This document shows positions 44,669-55,699 of a DNA stretch of 64,000 nucleotides, in pieces; positions within the stretch are counted from its first letter, which is position 1, and every line of letters begins with the position of its first letter. A program made the position numbers and the translations under genes. Source of the stretch: Argyresthia goedartella (taxonomy: Eukaryota; Arthropoda; Insecta; Lepidoptera; Argyresthiidae); contig OX463813.1 of the NCBI GenBank assembly GCA_949825045.1, forward strand, positions 1,054,001-1,118,000. Direction: 5' to 3'. The notes beneath the pieces were generated by a model. That model had not been told where the DNA came from. It saw only the letters and a program-made list of their open reading frames with translations, and searched no databases.

Positions 44669-45500
44669 CTATTCTGGGGCATTCGGCGTCGAATTCGGGG
44701 GAAAATCCTGCTCAGTCTGTTGAGTCTGGTCATAGTCGAGCTGTTGTGGGTCAGTCATTTGGGGGTTGTCACAGTCATTCGATACAAAGCCGGGGTACTC
44801 CGGGTACTCTTGGTAATAGTCATCGTAAGTGTTAGGGTCGTATGTCTCGTACGCTTCGTTACTGTGCATTTCTCGTTGCGGCTGATAAGGAGCTACATTA
44901 CGAGAAATCGGTGGTAGAGTCCGGGCAACGGGGTGACTTACACCACTGTGTTGGTCGGTTTTGGAATTAATTCATAGGCTGGGGTCGCGGTTGAATTTTA
45001 AAACCGGTGGACATGTCAGAACGGGGCAGGGCACCGAACATTTGTTGGGTCCTTGATGGTCCTTGATACGGGGGTCTATACGGGGTGTTGGGCTCTTGAA
45101 GGCTGTAAATGGGCCTAGTCACATTTGGCGGAGGCATTTGGGGAACAAACGCTGGTCGGGGCACCAGAAATTGAGTTGGTTTTGATCGGGAAGCATTTTG
45201 CGAATACACGGGGGGGAATTTTCTCGGTTCTTTGTTCTGTAGGTACATTACGTTTAATTCCTCTTGAGCAAACTCCAGGGCTTTCTCTAAGGTTGGGGGT
45301 CGCATGCATCTAATTCGAGAGCCTAGTGGTTCTTTCAAACCCTTCAGGTATGTCTGAAGCGCTAACTTTTTATACAAAGTTTGGGGTTGCAGAGGTGCCA
45401 TATTTTCGGCGGCGAGGGTCGGTACCTCGTTCTGCTGATTTTCCGTCATTCTAAAATAATTATCTTCGAAGCTTTCGTCTATTACTTCTAGGAGGTCTAA
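44669..45500 (-). pseudogene. gag: Err1 gag remnant (C-terminal half)
   Basis: Only the downstream part of gag is present: R-N-L-D-L-L-E-V-I-D near 45490, then Y-L-K-G-L-K-E-P-L-G-S-R-I-R and T-L-E-K-A-L-E-F-A near residue 50 of the 160-codon frame, typical of the end of an errantivirus capsid. A Pro/Gln-rich tail follows with stops near 44965. The last piece (44669-44869) is Tyr/Asp/Pro-rich. No zinc knuckle is seen, as is common in errantiviruses. The N-terminal half is absent from the element; the missing part is not in the J2-flanking DNA either. Confidence 0.7.
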
Positions 45501-46479
45501 GTTACGACTTTGGTCGCTTAGCTGTCTCCTATTTCCTCACGACTACTGGGTCTAAGACGTGGGTACTCGTACCCTACCTACTCGTGGGTAAAAAATTTTG
45601 GTAGTTAGGTATATCGATTTTAGATATAACTATGATAGATTTACTTAAGAGGTACACCGATATTAGGTATACAACTAATAAGATAGATTTAACTTTTTTA
45701 TTATTTTTTTTTTTTTATTTTATTCTTTGTATCTTAAGTAACATATATGATATCTTAAATAGTACTCATAAACCACTGAGGTTTGTCTGAGCACAGAACA
45801 TTTGTAGTTGTCAGTTTACATAGATAAATTACACTACTACTACACATAACTAACCTAACACTGCAAATTTATTATTCTAGGTAGGTAGACGTTCGCTTAA
45901 TTTGATTTGGGCTCAACTAATAAATGCTCATTATAAGTGAAGCGCAGGTGCAGCAACATAATGCACAATCAGGTAGCAGGTGGTAAGTATTTCGCATTGT
46001 ATAGCATCTCTGGCCACTTCTTCATGCGGGTAAGGCCGCGAGTGAGCATGTACGTAAGTACGGGAAAGTAATAGAATTTGTGTCTCGCGCAATATACGGT
46101 GGCTGGCTGGCTTGACGGCTGCAGTCGTCTCGCTCCCACCTCGGCCTACTAGCAACTTGTTATGTGGGTCCTTCCAATGTGATTATGTGATGGTGCTGAT
46201 GTTTGAAACGTGTAAAAAATTGGGTTCATTTATTTATTTTGACTATGTGTGTGTGGGTTAGTTTTGTTGTAGATAGTGGTTTTTGATTTTATGTTTGAGG
46301 TTTGTGACTGTTATCTTTTCTTTTAAGCAGGGGGGTAGTTCGTTTATAATCCGCGGTAAGATTACTTTATCTGTTCTTTGTCCATATGTGTTATTGAATC
46401 TGGTGGTTTCCAGTTCTTTGTTAACAACTTTTCTGGTGCAAGTTTTATGTTGAACGGGTTTCGGGAGGTCTTTTCGATG

Positions 46480-49180
46480 TTATTGCTCCACGATAAGAGA
46501 AAATTTTACCATGTTGTGTATTGGTAACACTTGGCAGTGTTTGAACAATATTTCGTAGTTGCCCTTGCAGTTTGATTTGATATTTTTGTGCACAATTGTT
46601 TTTAATATTCTTTGTTGAAGTGTAAATATTTTATTAAGGTTAGTTTTATAGGTTCGACCATAGCTTGTTATGCCGTAGTATATAACTGACTCCGCAAGTG
46701 CTGTATAGATATCCATTAATACATTGTAAGGTATTCTATTTTTAATAATATTAAATTTGGCGAGAAGGGCACGGAGTTTGTTGCATACTTTATCTACATG
46801 AGGGCCCCAGTTGAATCTATCGTCGATGGTGATCCCTAGGTACGTGGCCTGGCTGACCTGATCGATCGCTATGCATTTACTACAGTTGCTATTCCCTATG
46901 TGTAGACAGTTATGGCAGTGAGCTATCAGCTTGGCATTCTCGTCACTGGGATTGTGGCTGGACCTTATGTGCATCATTTGTGTTTTCTGCGCATTGAGTA
47001 CTAATCCTGCGTCATGTGACCATTTACATAAGGACGTAAAGTCGGTTTGGAGCCTTTGTGCTGCCCTCTTCACATTGGTGTCTGTAGAAATAAGACAGGT
47101 GTCGTCTGCGAATTGGTACAGGGAGCAGTGCTGGACCACGTTGATGACATCGTTGACGTATATTAGGTAATGTAACGGGCCCAGCACTGATCCCTGCGCC
47201 GTTCCTATCGTGACGTCAACCTCATCGCTGTGTGAGTTACCTACTCTGACCGTGTAGCCACGATTTTGTAGGTAGTCTCTACACCAGTTTAGTAATGGGC
47301 CACGAATGCCAGTATTGTCCAGTTTTTCTATGAGTTGTTCATGTCGGAGAGTGTCAAACGCCTTGCTGTAGTCAATAAAGACTAGTAGGACGTGTTGTTT
47401 CTTGTCTAAGTAAGAGTTGATCTCATTAGTGAATTTAGAGAGAAGTTGCGTCGTGCTCTTCTGTTTCCTAAATCCGTACTGGGTTTCAGTTAAGATTTGA
47501 TTAGACTCGTAGTAGCAGTGTAACATACTGGCTATATACTTTTCGAATATTTTATCTAGGATGGGCAAAATTGTTATTGGTCTGTAATTTGCGTAATCAT
47601 TCTCCTTACCCTTCTTGTAGATTGGCCTGACAATTCCTTGCTTTAAGTCGTTCGGATATCGACCTGTGATAACACTAGTTTTGATTAATTTAGTTATTGC
47701 TAATACCATGTTGTCTCCGGCGTTTTTTATATCAAGAGGTCGAATCCGGTCGTGTCCTGGTGATTTATGTATGTTAATGTTGTTTAATATTTTTTTAATT
47801 TTATTGTTTGTAGCCTTTTTGTAGTATATTGACTTGTCAGTTTTGCTTTCGTATACTGATTTTTCTAGCAGCAGTTTGTTACAGTTCGGCACTATATCCG
47901 TTACATTTTTTACAAATTCAGTGGCGAAGTTATTTGATATGGCATGGTCATCAATGTTGCTGACACGAAAGGCTTTGATAATTACTTCGTCAACTGACCT
48001 TGCCATCCGCCCTGTTATGTTATTTAGTATTTGCCAGAGTTTTCTTGGGTCTGACTTATTTTTGTTGATCTGTGTTTTGTAGTAGTTGTTTCTAGATTTT
48101 TCTATGAGTTTATTTGTCTTATTACGTTGTGTATTATATTCTAAATTCAGCAACTTGTTGTTAGGGTCTTTCTTAAATTTTATGAAAAGTTTGTCTCTTA
48201 AGGTACATTGTGAAGTTATTCTTTTAGTAAGCCATGGGTAGTTATTTTGTTTATTCGTTATGATTGTTTGAGTATATTTTGCTTTGTCATATGCACGAGT
48301 ATATCCTAACTTAATTTTGTTGTAAATATCATTCGGACATTCGCACTTATATATTTGGTCCCAATTAATTTTGTTGATTTCTGAATTTAATATTTTAGAG
48401 TTGAGTTTTGTTTGTGTTTTGGGAATGGCCTGTGTTGATGAGACACCGATTGTTGCGAGCACTACCATGCGATGGTCCGCCAATACAGTCCCGAGCGCCG
48501 CGGAATAAAGGTCCTCTGTGTTATTTCTTACGAATATGTGGTCTATACAAGTTTTAGATACTTTACCGTCTTTTTCCTCTATTCGCGTGTAGTCAGAAAT
48601 ACCGCAGACAAGACCATTTTCCGCCAGTGTGTTTAGATAACGCTCTGTAATTATGTTTTGTAATTTCAGGTCTATATTTATAACCCCAATAAGAATGAAG
48701 TTTGGATATTTATCGTATTTGGATAAAGTATGTGATAGTTCGTCTATAAACTTATGCTTATTTTTGTCTGGTGGCCTGTACAGTGAACATAGTATTGCCT
48801 CGTATTTATTATGTAACGTGATTTTGCCTATGAGACTTTCGCAGTTAATTGTGGTAGATGAAAGATATTCGAAGTTGTGTGTTTTGTGGACATAAACAAT
48901 GATACCACAATGATTTACGCCTATTACGCAATTTTGAGTGCATTGTGTAATTGTCAATGTGAAATAGCTGGCATAGGTTATCAGATAAATTAGCTTCTGT
49001 AACTATTATAAAGTCGAGTATATTACTGGTATTGTTTATGCATTGTAAGAGTTTTGGAAAGTTCTTAATCATTGATCTTATGTTTATGTGGATGAACGTG
49101 AATTTGTTTGTTGTTTTAGGTGTAAGTGAGTAAAAAGTGTTTAGGTTAGTACAGTTGAATAATTCTTTTAAATTAGCCAT
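46480..49180 (-). pseudogene. J2 ORF2: endonuclease and reverse transcriptase (one frameshift)
   Basis: The N-terminal piece 48845-49180 has I-H-I-N-I-R-S and V-T-E-A-N-L (catalytic Glu). A frameshift near 48910 leads to the 825-codon frame 46480-48957: L-Y-R-P-P-D, then I-G-V-I-N-I-D where G-D-F-N is usual, so the catalytic aspartate is valine, and L-A-D-H-R. RT: Y-R-P-I-T-I-L-P, F-I-D-Y-S-K-A-F-D, G-T-A-Q-G-S-V-L-G-P and Q-F-A-D-D, all but the first standard. A cysteine/histidine cluster (H-C-H-N-C-L-H near residue 690) lies between RT and thumb. Only one frameshift and few substitutions, so a young copy. Confidence 0.9.
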
Positions 49181-49251
49181 CTTATTTGAGTAACTAATAT
49201 TTTAGTTTTAATTATAGTAAGGAGTTCGTACATACATACATGCATAATTAA

Positions 49252-50022
49252 TTACGGCAGAAGTTTGGTAATATCTTCTTGAAACCTGATTACGTGGATT
49301 TTGGATTTGTCGTTTTTACGCACCATAATTTTGCCTTCATTGCTGCACCACACGAACTTATAATGAGCTTTAAGCGAGTTCCTGGCTTCATAAATTAGTT
49401 TTTTATTCCACGGTGTGAGAGCGTGACGAATGTAGACCCTGCCGGCAGATACATCGCTGCTGAAGTTGGAGTCCGGCATCACGTCGGAGACGACCAGCTC
49501 GGCGGTACGGCCGGCCTTCACCCAGGTGCTGGTCTCGCAACTCCTCTTCAGCTCGACTTGCAGCATACCCTCGGCATTTTCACCCTTGCTCTTCAGTCTT
49601 CTCGCGGATAGAATATCACTGGCTTCAACATTAATCTTTGCCGCAATCTTGCGTGGAATCTCCAATGTATTTTCATTTTCTTGGTAAGGAACTCCAGCTA
49701 TCTCTATATAATTTTCGATTTTCTTTTGTTCCTGTTCGTTGAATTTTTGTTCCAGACCGTAGATTTTGGTTTCTAGGTGTTTGTTTGTGTTCGTAAGGTT
49801 TTCATTTTTCTTTTCGAGCATCTTCACCTTATTTTTCATTTGTTCCATATCCTCGTCAAATTCGTCCACTTTACCGCTGCAGAATTCCACGGCCCGCTGA
49901 AGGTCTCCTAGTTCCTTCTTAATTGTTTTTTCAATCTCTTTGGAAATATCTTGGAGCATCTTCTTGATGTCGACGGAAACTGCTGGTCTGATGTGACTGT
50001 TATCCATCAGGTTTTCTTCCAC
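49252..50022 (-). CDS. J2 ORF1: coiled coil plus FP25-like domain, about 256 aa
   Basis: Uninterrupted frame. The first codon listed here is GTG; the first in-frame ATG is at 50007. Residues about 18-105 form a continuous coiled coil (I-S-K-E-I-E-K-T-I-K-K-E-L, then M-E-Q-M-K-N-K-V-K-M-L-E), expected to trimerise or multimerise. Residues about 105-250 are the FP25-like domain: N-Y-I-E-I-A-G-V-P, S-A-R-R-L, T-P-W-N-K-K-L-I-Y-E-A-R, F-V-W-C-S-N-E-G-K-I-M-V-R-K. This domain architecture is established for ORF1 of Jockey/CR1-type LINEs and is thought to act as an RNA chaperone. Spacing to ORF2 is about 70 bases. Confidence 0.85.
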   Translation of the reverse strand: MEENLMDNSHIRPAVSVDIKKMLQDISKEIEKTIKKELGDLQRAVEFCSGKVDEFDEDMEQMKNKVKMLEKKNENLTNTNKHLETKIYGLEQKFNEQEQKKIENYIEIAGVPYQENENTLEIPRKIAAKINVEASDILSARRLKSKGENAEGMLQVELKRSCETSTWVKAGRTAELVVSDVMPDSNFSSDVSAGRVYIRHALTPWNKKLIYEARNSLKAHYKFVWCSNEGKIMVRKNDKSKIHVIRFQEDITKLLP

Positions 50023-50061
50023 AGCGTCCTCCTCCTAAAGGTACACCGATATTAGGTATAC

Positions 50062-50336
50062 GATATAATTATTAGAAACTAGGTAACTAGGAACTAGGAT
50101 AGGTACTGTGAGAGTGAGGGAATAGCAACAAATAGAATTTGCGTAACTATTCTATGACTCACAGTAGCAGCATCTTGTCTTGGAGCTTTCTCATCGATGT
50201 CTGGATGTGGCGGCTCGGTAAATCCTCTTCTTGGCACTTGTACGTACGTAGGTTGTAGATCGTAGTTGCACCGTGTCGTCCGATACGACACCTATCAGTG
50301 TGGTCCTCGATGTTAGATTCACGCACTGACCAACTA
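50062..50336 (-). other. Err1 5' leader
   Basis: Non-coding sequence between the J2 target repeat and the primer site. Contains a small hairpin GTGTCGT/ACGACAC near 50273-50291. No gag start is visible, consistent with loss of the gag N-terminus. Confidence 0.5.
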
Positions 50337-50340
50337 CCCA

Positions 50341-50354
50341 CTACCGACTGCGCC
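50341..50354 (-). promoter_or_regulatory. Err1 tRNA primer-binding site
   Basis: Minus strand GGCGCAGTCGGTAG directly follows the 5' LTR end AATT. It matches, from memory, the tRNA-Ser-type primer site of 17.6/297-like errantiviruses. Confidence 0.75.
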
Positions 50355-50692
50355 AATTACGTGTACTGGCCGTCAGAGGGGATTTTAAAAAGACGAGATA
50401 TGTCCATTCACAACTTTAATGTAGAAAGTTACAAATGTTCTTAGTCTATTCACTTAAAATTAGGGGTGATCGCGATTGATCCCGCAATTATACTAAACGT
50501 CCTCTCGCAAGAGCGATTCTAGCAAAAAGGCGCTGGGAAAACTGGTGGTGGTCCCACGATGGAAATGAAATGCACTGTCAGATTTCTCATGAAATTCGGA
50601 ATCGATGTTCTAGAAGGTTCCATGTCTTTCGCAATCTCGTATGAGGTGATGCATCTGGTCGGTGATTCATTGTAGATGGTGACATCGTAACA
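50355..50692 (-). repeat. Err1 5' LTR
   Basis: 338 bp, TGTTACG...CGTAATT on the minus strand, partner of 35103-35440. Followed at 50693-50696 by the AACT duplication. Confidence 0.95.
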
Positions 50693-50696
50693 AACT

Positions 50697-51280
50697 TAAC
50701 ACATGTTTTGATTACAGAGAAACAATTGTTATTTTAGTAATGAGCAGTTCATGTCACCGCAGTGCGACTTTGGTTTTGATGGATGATTGTTGAGTTAGTT
50801 TAGGGTACCGCAAAGAAATACAGAATGGAACCATTTTCGAGTTATAATATGGAATGAAAAATTAAAACCATTTCAATTTGAATATGTGTAAGAAATATTA
50901 AGTATGCAAAAAGAAGTTTTAGTTTCAGGTCTAAGCTTTACAATTTATTAGTTTTCAGAGTTAAGCATTTTTTAGTTTAACTACAGTTAAAAATAATAAT
51001 AAGTAATACATATGTGACCGACGGAACCACTTATGTTAGTTTAATTCAAAAGTTTGTTTCGAGATTGCATTTAAATTTATTTTACAGATTGCATCTATTA
51101 TTAGAATTATAGTCTGACCAGCGGATATGGTCAACTTAGGAAACTTCATAAAAGATTTTGGTTTAGTGTTAGAAAGGTATGCAAGGCATAGAATGGAAAC
51201 GGAATGGAATGTAATGAAAAGTTAATCGTTTTGTTTGTGGAGACTACACTATTAGATAGGTGATTGATAAATAGATTTCG
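50697..51280. other. Unassigned AT-rich stretch
   Basis: No gene seen. It may be the 5' part of the transposon relic at 51281, but nothing supports that directly. Confidence 0.35.
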
Positions 51281-51712
51281 GTGATAAATAGATTTGTGGT
51301 CGAGACCATGAATGGGCGATTTCAAATAGGTTTAAAAATCTTTCGGCACGTGTATTTTAATATTTACTTTAGAAACACGATGACAGCCTTTAGAATTACC
51401 GCGGCATCCGTCAACGCAACTCGACGACCATACGAGGATAGCAAATACGCCGAACAATTCACTACCATTATTAATGAAAATATCAATAGAGAGAATGAAC
51501 TGGTGGACTATATGACGAAGCACAACTTAAATAGTAAAAGAATAGCCCTCGTGCCATTTTATGCCAATAATGCTGATTTTGATGTCTTTCCGCCACTCAC
51601 TTATGAAGATTTCATTCTGTTCACTTTGGGGACGTACCATTTAAGGATTGCTCGATCGTACTGTCATGAGCACATGCGACCAAACGGTATTTATAATGTG
51701 CAACTGTATTGA
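51281..51712 (+). pseudogene. DDE transposase C-terminal fragment (DDE_Tnp_4-like)
   Basis: 143 codons, no internal stop. R-F-V-V-E-T-M-N-G-R-F at the start carries the third catalytic residue (Glu), followed by F-R-H-V-Y-F-N, A-F-R-I-T-A-A-S-V-N and a long C-terminal tail rich in Tyr/Asn/His ending in stop at 51712. This is the C-terminal end of the same transposase type as the fragment at 29980-30222. The N-terminal two thirds, including two catalytic aspartates, are missing. No inverted repeats were found nearby. A domesticated or host protein is possible but nothing suggests it. Confidence 0.6.
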
Positions 51713-52199
51713 AACCAAGTAGGTATTGATTAATAACAAAATATAAATCAGAGGAAGAATGCAATCACGATACGTGAGGAGCAAACAGTACTACTCCTAT
51801 ATATTAGTGACCTCAACAGAACATGGTAGACGGAGTATCGAAGAATACTACTGCTCTTGCATTCACGGCCGCCGCACCATTGGAAGCTGTGCGCTTACAG
51901 CTAGCGTGGTTTATTTTTTTATTTTGGGTCAATCATCAAGAACACTTGGAAGCACCGGCGGCCGAAAAAAAAAAGGTTATTTAGAAATAAAAAATACTAC
52001 ACATAAATATTTGGGCAAAATAATTAAAAGTTATAATAATAAGTGATTAATAAGTTATTTTTTTAATATAAAAACTTGTAAAAATGAACTTTTACGTATA
52101 ATTTTTACCAACAATTCACTTTTTTTTTCTGACAGACAATACCCACATTAATGCGACCCACACTATCGTAAACAAGAGATATTAATCTATTTATTCCAC
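51713..52199. other. Unassigned AT-rich stretch
   Basis: Contains poly-A/T runs and no supportable gene. Confidence 0.4.
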
Positions 52200-52306
52200 C
52201 CTATTTTATTTCTGTATTGCACACACACATATTAAATTTAAAAGGTTACATTAGGAAATATCATATTTACAAAGGCAAGCTTATCTCTAAAAAGAGATTT
52301 CTTCAA
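52200..52306 (-). repeat. Inverted NL1 3' end at the 5' edge of NL1-b
   Basis: On the minus strand this reads like the NL1 3' UTR (hairpin ATCTCT-TTTT-AGAGAT then AAGCTTGCCTTTGTA), matching 60250-60290 in NL1-b. It abuts the plus-strand NL1-b endonuclease, so the element starts with an inverted copy of its own end. Confidence 0.65.
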
Positions 52307-52315
52307 GATATAAAA

Positions 52316-53664
52316 GGGGTTAGTGCCTCTCCGAGTCAATACTCTGAATTTGCGGAGTATCTTTTCTTGGAAATCTGTCTTCAACATAATAAGGTTCTTC
52401 TAGGTGTTTTCTATAGCCCTTTTCTTCGTATAGACTACTTTGAGACGTTCGAATCCCTTTTGAATGAATTGACCCCACTGTATAGCGATACTCTTATTAT
52501 GTGGATTTTAACACCTGTCTTCTCAAAAATAACTACCGCTCTGATAAAATCCAGTCGATTGTTGACTCCTTGAATATGCATATTCTTCCCCTCGATGCTA
52601 ATCACTTTTACCCTCATTGTACACCCCCCTTCTTGATCTGATTATAACATCCAAACCTGACAAGGTAGCTGCGCACGGTCGAATCAATACCCCTTTCTCT
52701 TACCATGATCTGATATTTCTATCATACAAGATAATGTCTCCCAAGACTAGAGCTAAATTCTTAGATTCTCTTAAAGCTGATGCCTCCTCTATTGACTGGG
52801 CCCCCGTCATCTCTAGCGAGACCGTTGATGACAAAGTCAACAACTTCAACACAATTATCTTGGGGCTGTTTGACAAAAGAGAGTTAGGGTGAAACACCTG
52901 CCCGCACCTTGGCTAAACGACGTTATCAAACGCCTAATGTCCAAGAGGAACCGAGCTAAATGCCGCTACAAGAAAGGCTCAACTAACGAGAACTCTCACA
53001 CATTCAAATCTTGTAATCGATGCAACCGTATGTGTCGTGACGCTAAGCGCCGCCACATATACGAGTGCATCGAGAACTACACTCCTGCTCAGGAGTGAAA
53101 ATTTCTACGTACTCTTGGCGTCAGTAACTCCCGGGACCTGCCAGTCAGTAATGTCGATCTCAACGATCTCAATAGATTCTTCTCTGCCCCCCCTGTCGTG
53201 ATGGACTCTATCGTCAAGGAAGCTACCCTGCGTAGCCACCGGTTAAGACCTGCTGCTACTCCTACTCCTTTTGAGTTCAGCCCGGTTGGAATCGATACTG
53301 TTAGGAAGGCAGTACTGGCAATTTCTTCTAAAGCTGTTGGAGATGACAACATTTGTCCTCGAATGATCAGGAGCGTGCTCGACGAGCTGCTCCCTGCAAT
53401 CACTCATTTAATTAACTGTTTATTTATCAGAGTGTTCCTTTCCCCAAGTATGGAAGAAGGCACATGTCATCCCTTTGCCTAAAAAATCCAATCCTTCCTC
53501 CTTCAAAGAGTTTCGTCCCATCTCCATCCTACCGCTCCTTTCTAAAGTTTTTGAATCCGTTGTCCATACCCAGATCTCTTCCTATCTATCCAGAAATAAT
53601 TTGATCAACCGCTTCCAATCCGGCTTCAGGTCAGGTCACAGCACCGCAACGGCTTTGTTAAAAG
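52316..53664 (+). pseudogene. NL1-b ORF2, endonuclease to RT fingers
   Basis: Endonuclease middle and end: V-L-L-G-V-F-Y-S-P and S-D-T-L-I-M where G-D-F-N should follow (frameshift near 52500), then L-D-L-I-I-T-S-K-P-D-K-V and F-S-Y-H-D. Linker: S-I-D-W-A-P-V, C-R-Y-K-K-G, R-D-A-K-R-R-H-I-Y. RT start: A-V-G-D-D-N-I-C-P, F-K-E-F-R-P-I-S-I-L-P, F-R-S-G-H-S-T-A. The N-terminal endonuclease with the catalytic Glu is missing. Stops or frameshifts occur near 52573, 52615, 52892, 53098 and 53482. A4 is inserted right after the G-H-S-T-A-T block. Confidence 0.85.
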
Positions 53665-54095
53665 ATTCAGCTTGTGGCAACACTGAGGTCAATAACCGAC
53701 TGAGATTTATCCTATGTAAAATTAAAATATAAATTGTTTTCTTGTGTAATTGAACTACAATTCTAGTTGTATTTAATAGGATAATCATAAATATACGTGT
53801 GACTATAAATATTTTATGTGAGTGACTTGTATTTGATTCAAACTGTCCAATTGTTTTTCGGTTACAGAAATTTGTCTTTGTCATTGTTATTGTCGGTTCG
53901 GAGTGATTTCGTTCTACTTTATGTGTATTCTAAGCGAAAACATAACATCTGGAATCAAATTTCAACCAAATAAATCACGTAAGTGGCAATCATTTCGAAC
54001 TCGGCTCAGCTGATATAACCTCAATTGGCTGACAATTATTCTGGTAGTTTGTTGACACTGATACATACTATTTTCCTTTCATATCTGGATGGACA

Positions 54096-55640
54096 ATGGA
54101 CAGTCGCATGCAGACCCGTAAAGCACGCCAAGTAGAATCCCAACTTAACCTGGCTTTAGAAGAATTAAAACTATCTAGGGAATTGTGTAGCCAGTTGACT
54201 TGTGAACGGGAGGACAATGAAATGATATTGCTAGAAGCATTAGGTAATAATAATAAACTAAAAACCGAGCTGTCTACTTTACACTCACAATATGAAAATG
54301 TACTTGAAGAACAAAATAGGTCAAAAATTCATGGTTTTGATCAGTGCGCTGCTGAATATGAGTTTGCTATGAAGAGAATTTCTACCCTGGAAAAGGACCT
54401 GTCTGATGCCCACAACCAAAACACACAATTAGAAGAGGAGTCTCATGGTTCAGCAGCACAAAAATCCCAAAATTTATTTGAGGAATTGATATTAGCAGAT
54501 AAGTCGACCGGCCAAGTTTCTGTTGCATGTAGTGATGTGTCCAGTGCAGTGATTGATTTGACTCATGAAGACTCAGTGGTGGGCACTGGTTCAACATGCA
54601 GCAAAAACGCATCAAAAAGACATGTTAAAATTAAAAAACACATCACTCAAACATCAAAAAAAATAAAATCTCATAAAAATCTCAATAAAAGTTTATATAA
54701 TAACAGTAAAATAGAAATTTTGGAAAAGTTTAAAATATGTATGGCAGAGTTAGAAATTAATAAAACAAAATATGAGAAAGACCTGCAAAATCTTAAGTCT
54801 GAACTTGAAACTGTCAATGGCTGCTTGAGATCTATTACTGCCCGCTATGAAAAATCTCAAGAGGCCATTGAGGAGTACTCCCTGGCCATGGAAGAGCTGC
54901 TAAAACTATCTCATAGTAATCAGGAACGCTATGACTCTTTGGTGGCCAATCATTTGTGTGACTGCCAACATTCCTTGCAACAGCCGGAGAGACCAGCTTC
55001 AACCACGAGCCTTGAAATAAGTATCCGACCCAGGATTTCAGGGTCGCACAAAAGCATCACAAGCAAAACTGTCATGTTTTGTGATGAAATTGGAAGAAAC
55101 TTAGGCATATTATTGAATAAGTTGGGACACTCAGTCATAAATAACTGTTTACCAATTTCCAGTTTTCATGATGTTATGCAAAAAATAACAAAGACACTAA
55201 ATCTGACACCTGAATCAAACTTAATACTCATGTTTGGAAATAGGGGTGAGGTAAACAAATGGGACCTAATTAAATATTTTGATACACTTTGCTCACTGAA
55301 TGTTAATAAAATTGTTATATTTACATTCCCATACAGTAAAAGATTGCCACAACCTGAAAATGATCTTAGATATAAGCTAAATATGACATTACATACAATG
55401 TCATATAATAATAGTTTGATTCATTTGATTGACTCTAACAATTATGTTAGTAATAATGTTTATTTGACCAAAGGTAGTTACTACCTTTCAGATTTTTACA
55501 AACGACAGGTAGCTGTGTCGCTATCTTATTTTTTTAGTATCACAGCCAAGAATTTGGCTAACATGACTGCTTCTATTGAGCACAGACAAGGTATATTGGA
55601 AGACATTCCAAGTAATTTAAATTTGTTTTTAAGACAATAG
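54096..55640 (+). CDS. A4 ORF1: long coiled coil plus SGNH-like domain, 514 aa
   Basis: Intact frame from ATG 54096 to TAG. Residues about 10-110 and 205-280 are coiled coil (L-N-L-A-L-E-E-L-K-L-S-R-E-L at 18-31; L-Q-N-L-K-S-E-L-E-T-V). Between them is a K-rich basic block near 175-195 (K-I-K-K-H-I-T-Q-T-S-K-K). The C-terminal domain (about 328-490) has V-M-F-C-D-E-I-G in the place of the SGNH G-D-S block, M-F-G-N-R-G at block III, and Y-L-T-K-G-S-Y-Y-L-S in the place of the D-x-x-H block, so serine and histidine are both absent. It likely binds RNA or assembles particles rather than hydrolyses esters. The poly-Arg and Ala/Pro linker of A1/A2 ORF1 is absent. Confidence 0.85.
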   Translation: MDSRMQTRKARQVESQLNLALEELKLSRELCSQLTCEREDNEMILLEALGNNNKLKTELSTLHSQYENVLEEQNRSKIHGFDQCAAEYEFAMKRISTLEKDLSDAHNQNTQLEEESHGSAAQKSQNLFEELILADKSTGQVSVACSDVSSAVIDLTHEDSVVGTGSTCSKNASKRHVKIKKHITQTSKKIKSHKNLNKSLYNNSKIEILEKFKICMAELEINKTKYEKDLQNLKSELETVNGCLRSITARYEKSQEAIEEYSLAMEELLKLSHSNQERYDSLVANHLCDCQHSLQQPERPASTTSLEISIRPRISGSHKSITSKTVMFCDEIGRNLGILLNKLGHSVINNCLPISSFHDVMQKITKTLNLTPESNLILMFGNRGEVNKWDLIKYFDTLCSLNVNKIVIFTFPYSKRLPQPENDLRYKLNMTLHTMSYNNSLIHLIDSNNYVSNNVYLTKGSYYLSDFYKRQVAVSLSYFFSITAKNLANMTASIEHRQGILEDIPSNLNLFLRQ

Positions 55641-55699
55641 AGGAAATCTCTAGCATACATAAGCCAATAAATATATCAAGCAAGCATAGGAGATCAAAA

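Larger units (their letters stand above)
45673..50038 (-). mobile_element. LINE J2 inserted in Err1
   Basis: ORF1 (49252-50022), ORF2 in two pieces (46480-49180) and a 3' UTR on the minus strand, between two exact 23-bp direct repeats (45650-45672, 50039-50061). The A-rich tail (T-run at 45693-45724 on plus) is separated from the left repeat by about 20 bases of unexplained sequence. ORF1 is open to the 5' edge without an ATG until codon 6, so the copy may be slightly 5'-truncated. Confidence 0.85.
35103..50692 (-). mobile_element. Err1, env-bearing LTR retrotransposon (errantivirus-like), carrying LINEs J1 and J2
   Basis: Two 338-bp LTRs (35103-35440, 50355-50692) differ at three positions by eye and are flanked by the duplication AACT (35099-35102, 50693-50696). 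On the minus strand the order is 5' LTR, primer site, gag remnant, protease, RT, RNase H, integrase, env, purine tract, 3' LTR. This order, the env and the primer site place it with insect errantiviruses (17.6/TED-like). The gag N-terminal half is missing. J1 sits in env and J2 in the gag/leader region, so both postdate Err1. Confidence 0.95.

Noticed and set aside
51759..52046. 95-codon plus-strand frame after the transposase fragment
   Set aside because: No recognisable domain; composition like random AT-rich DNA.
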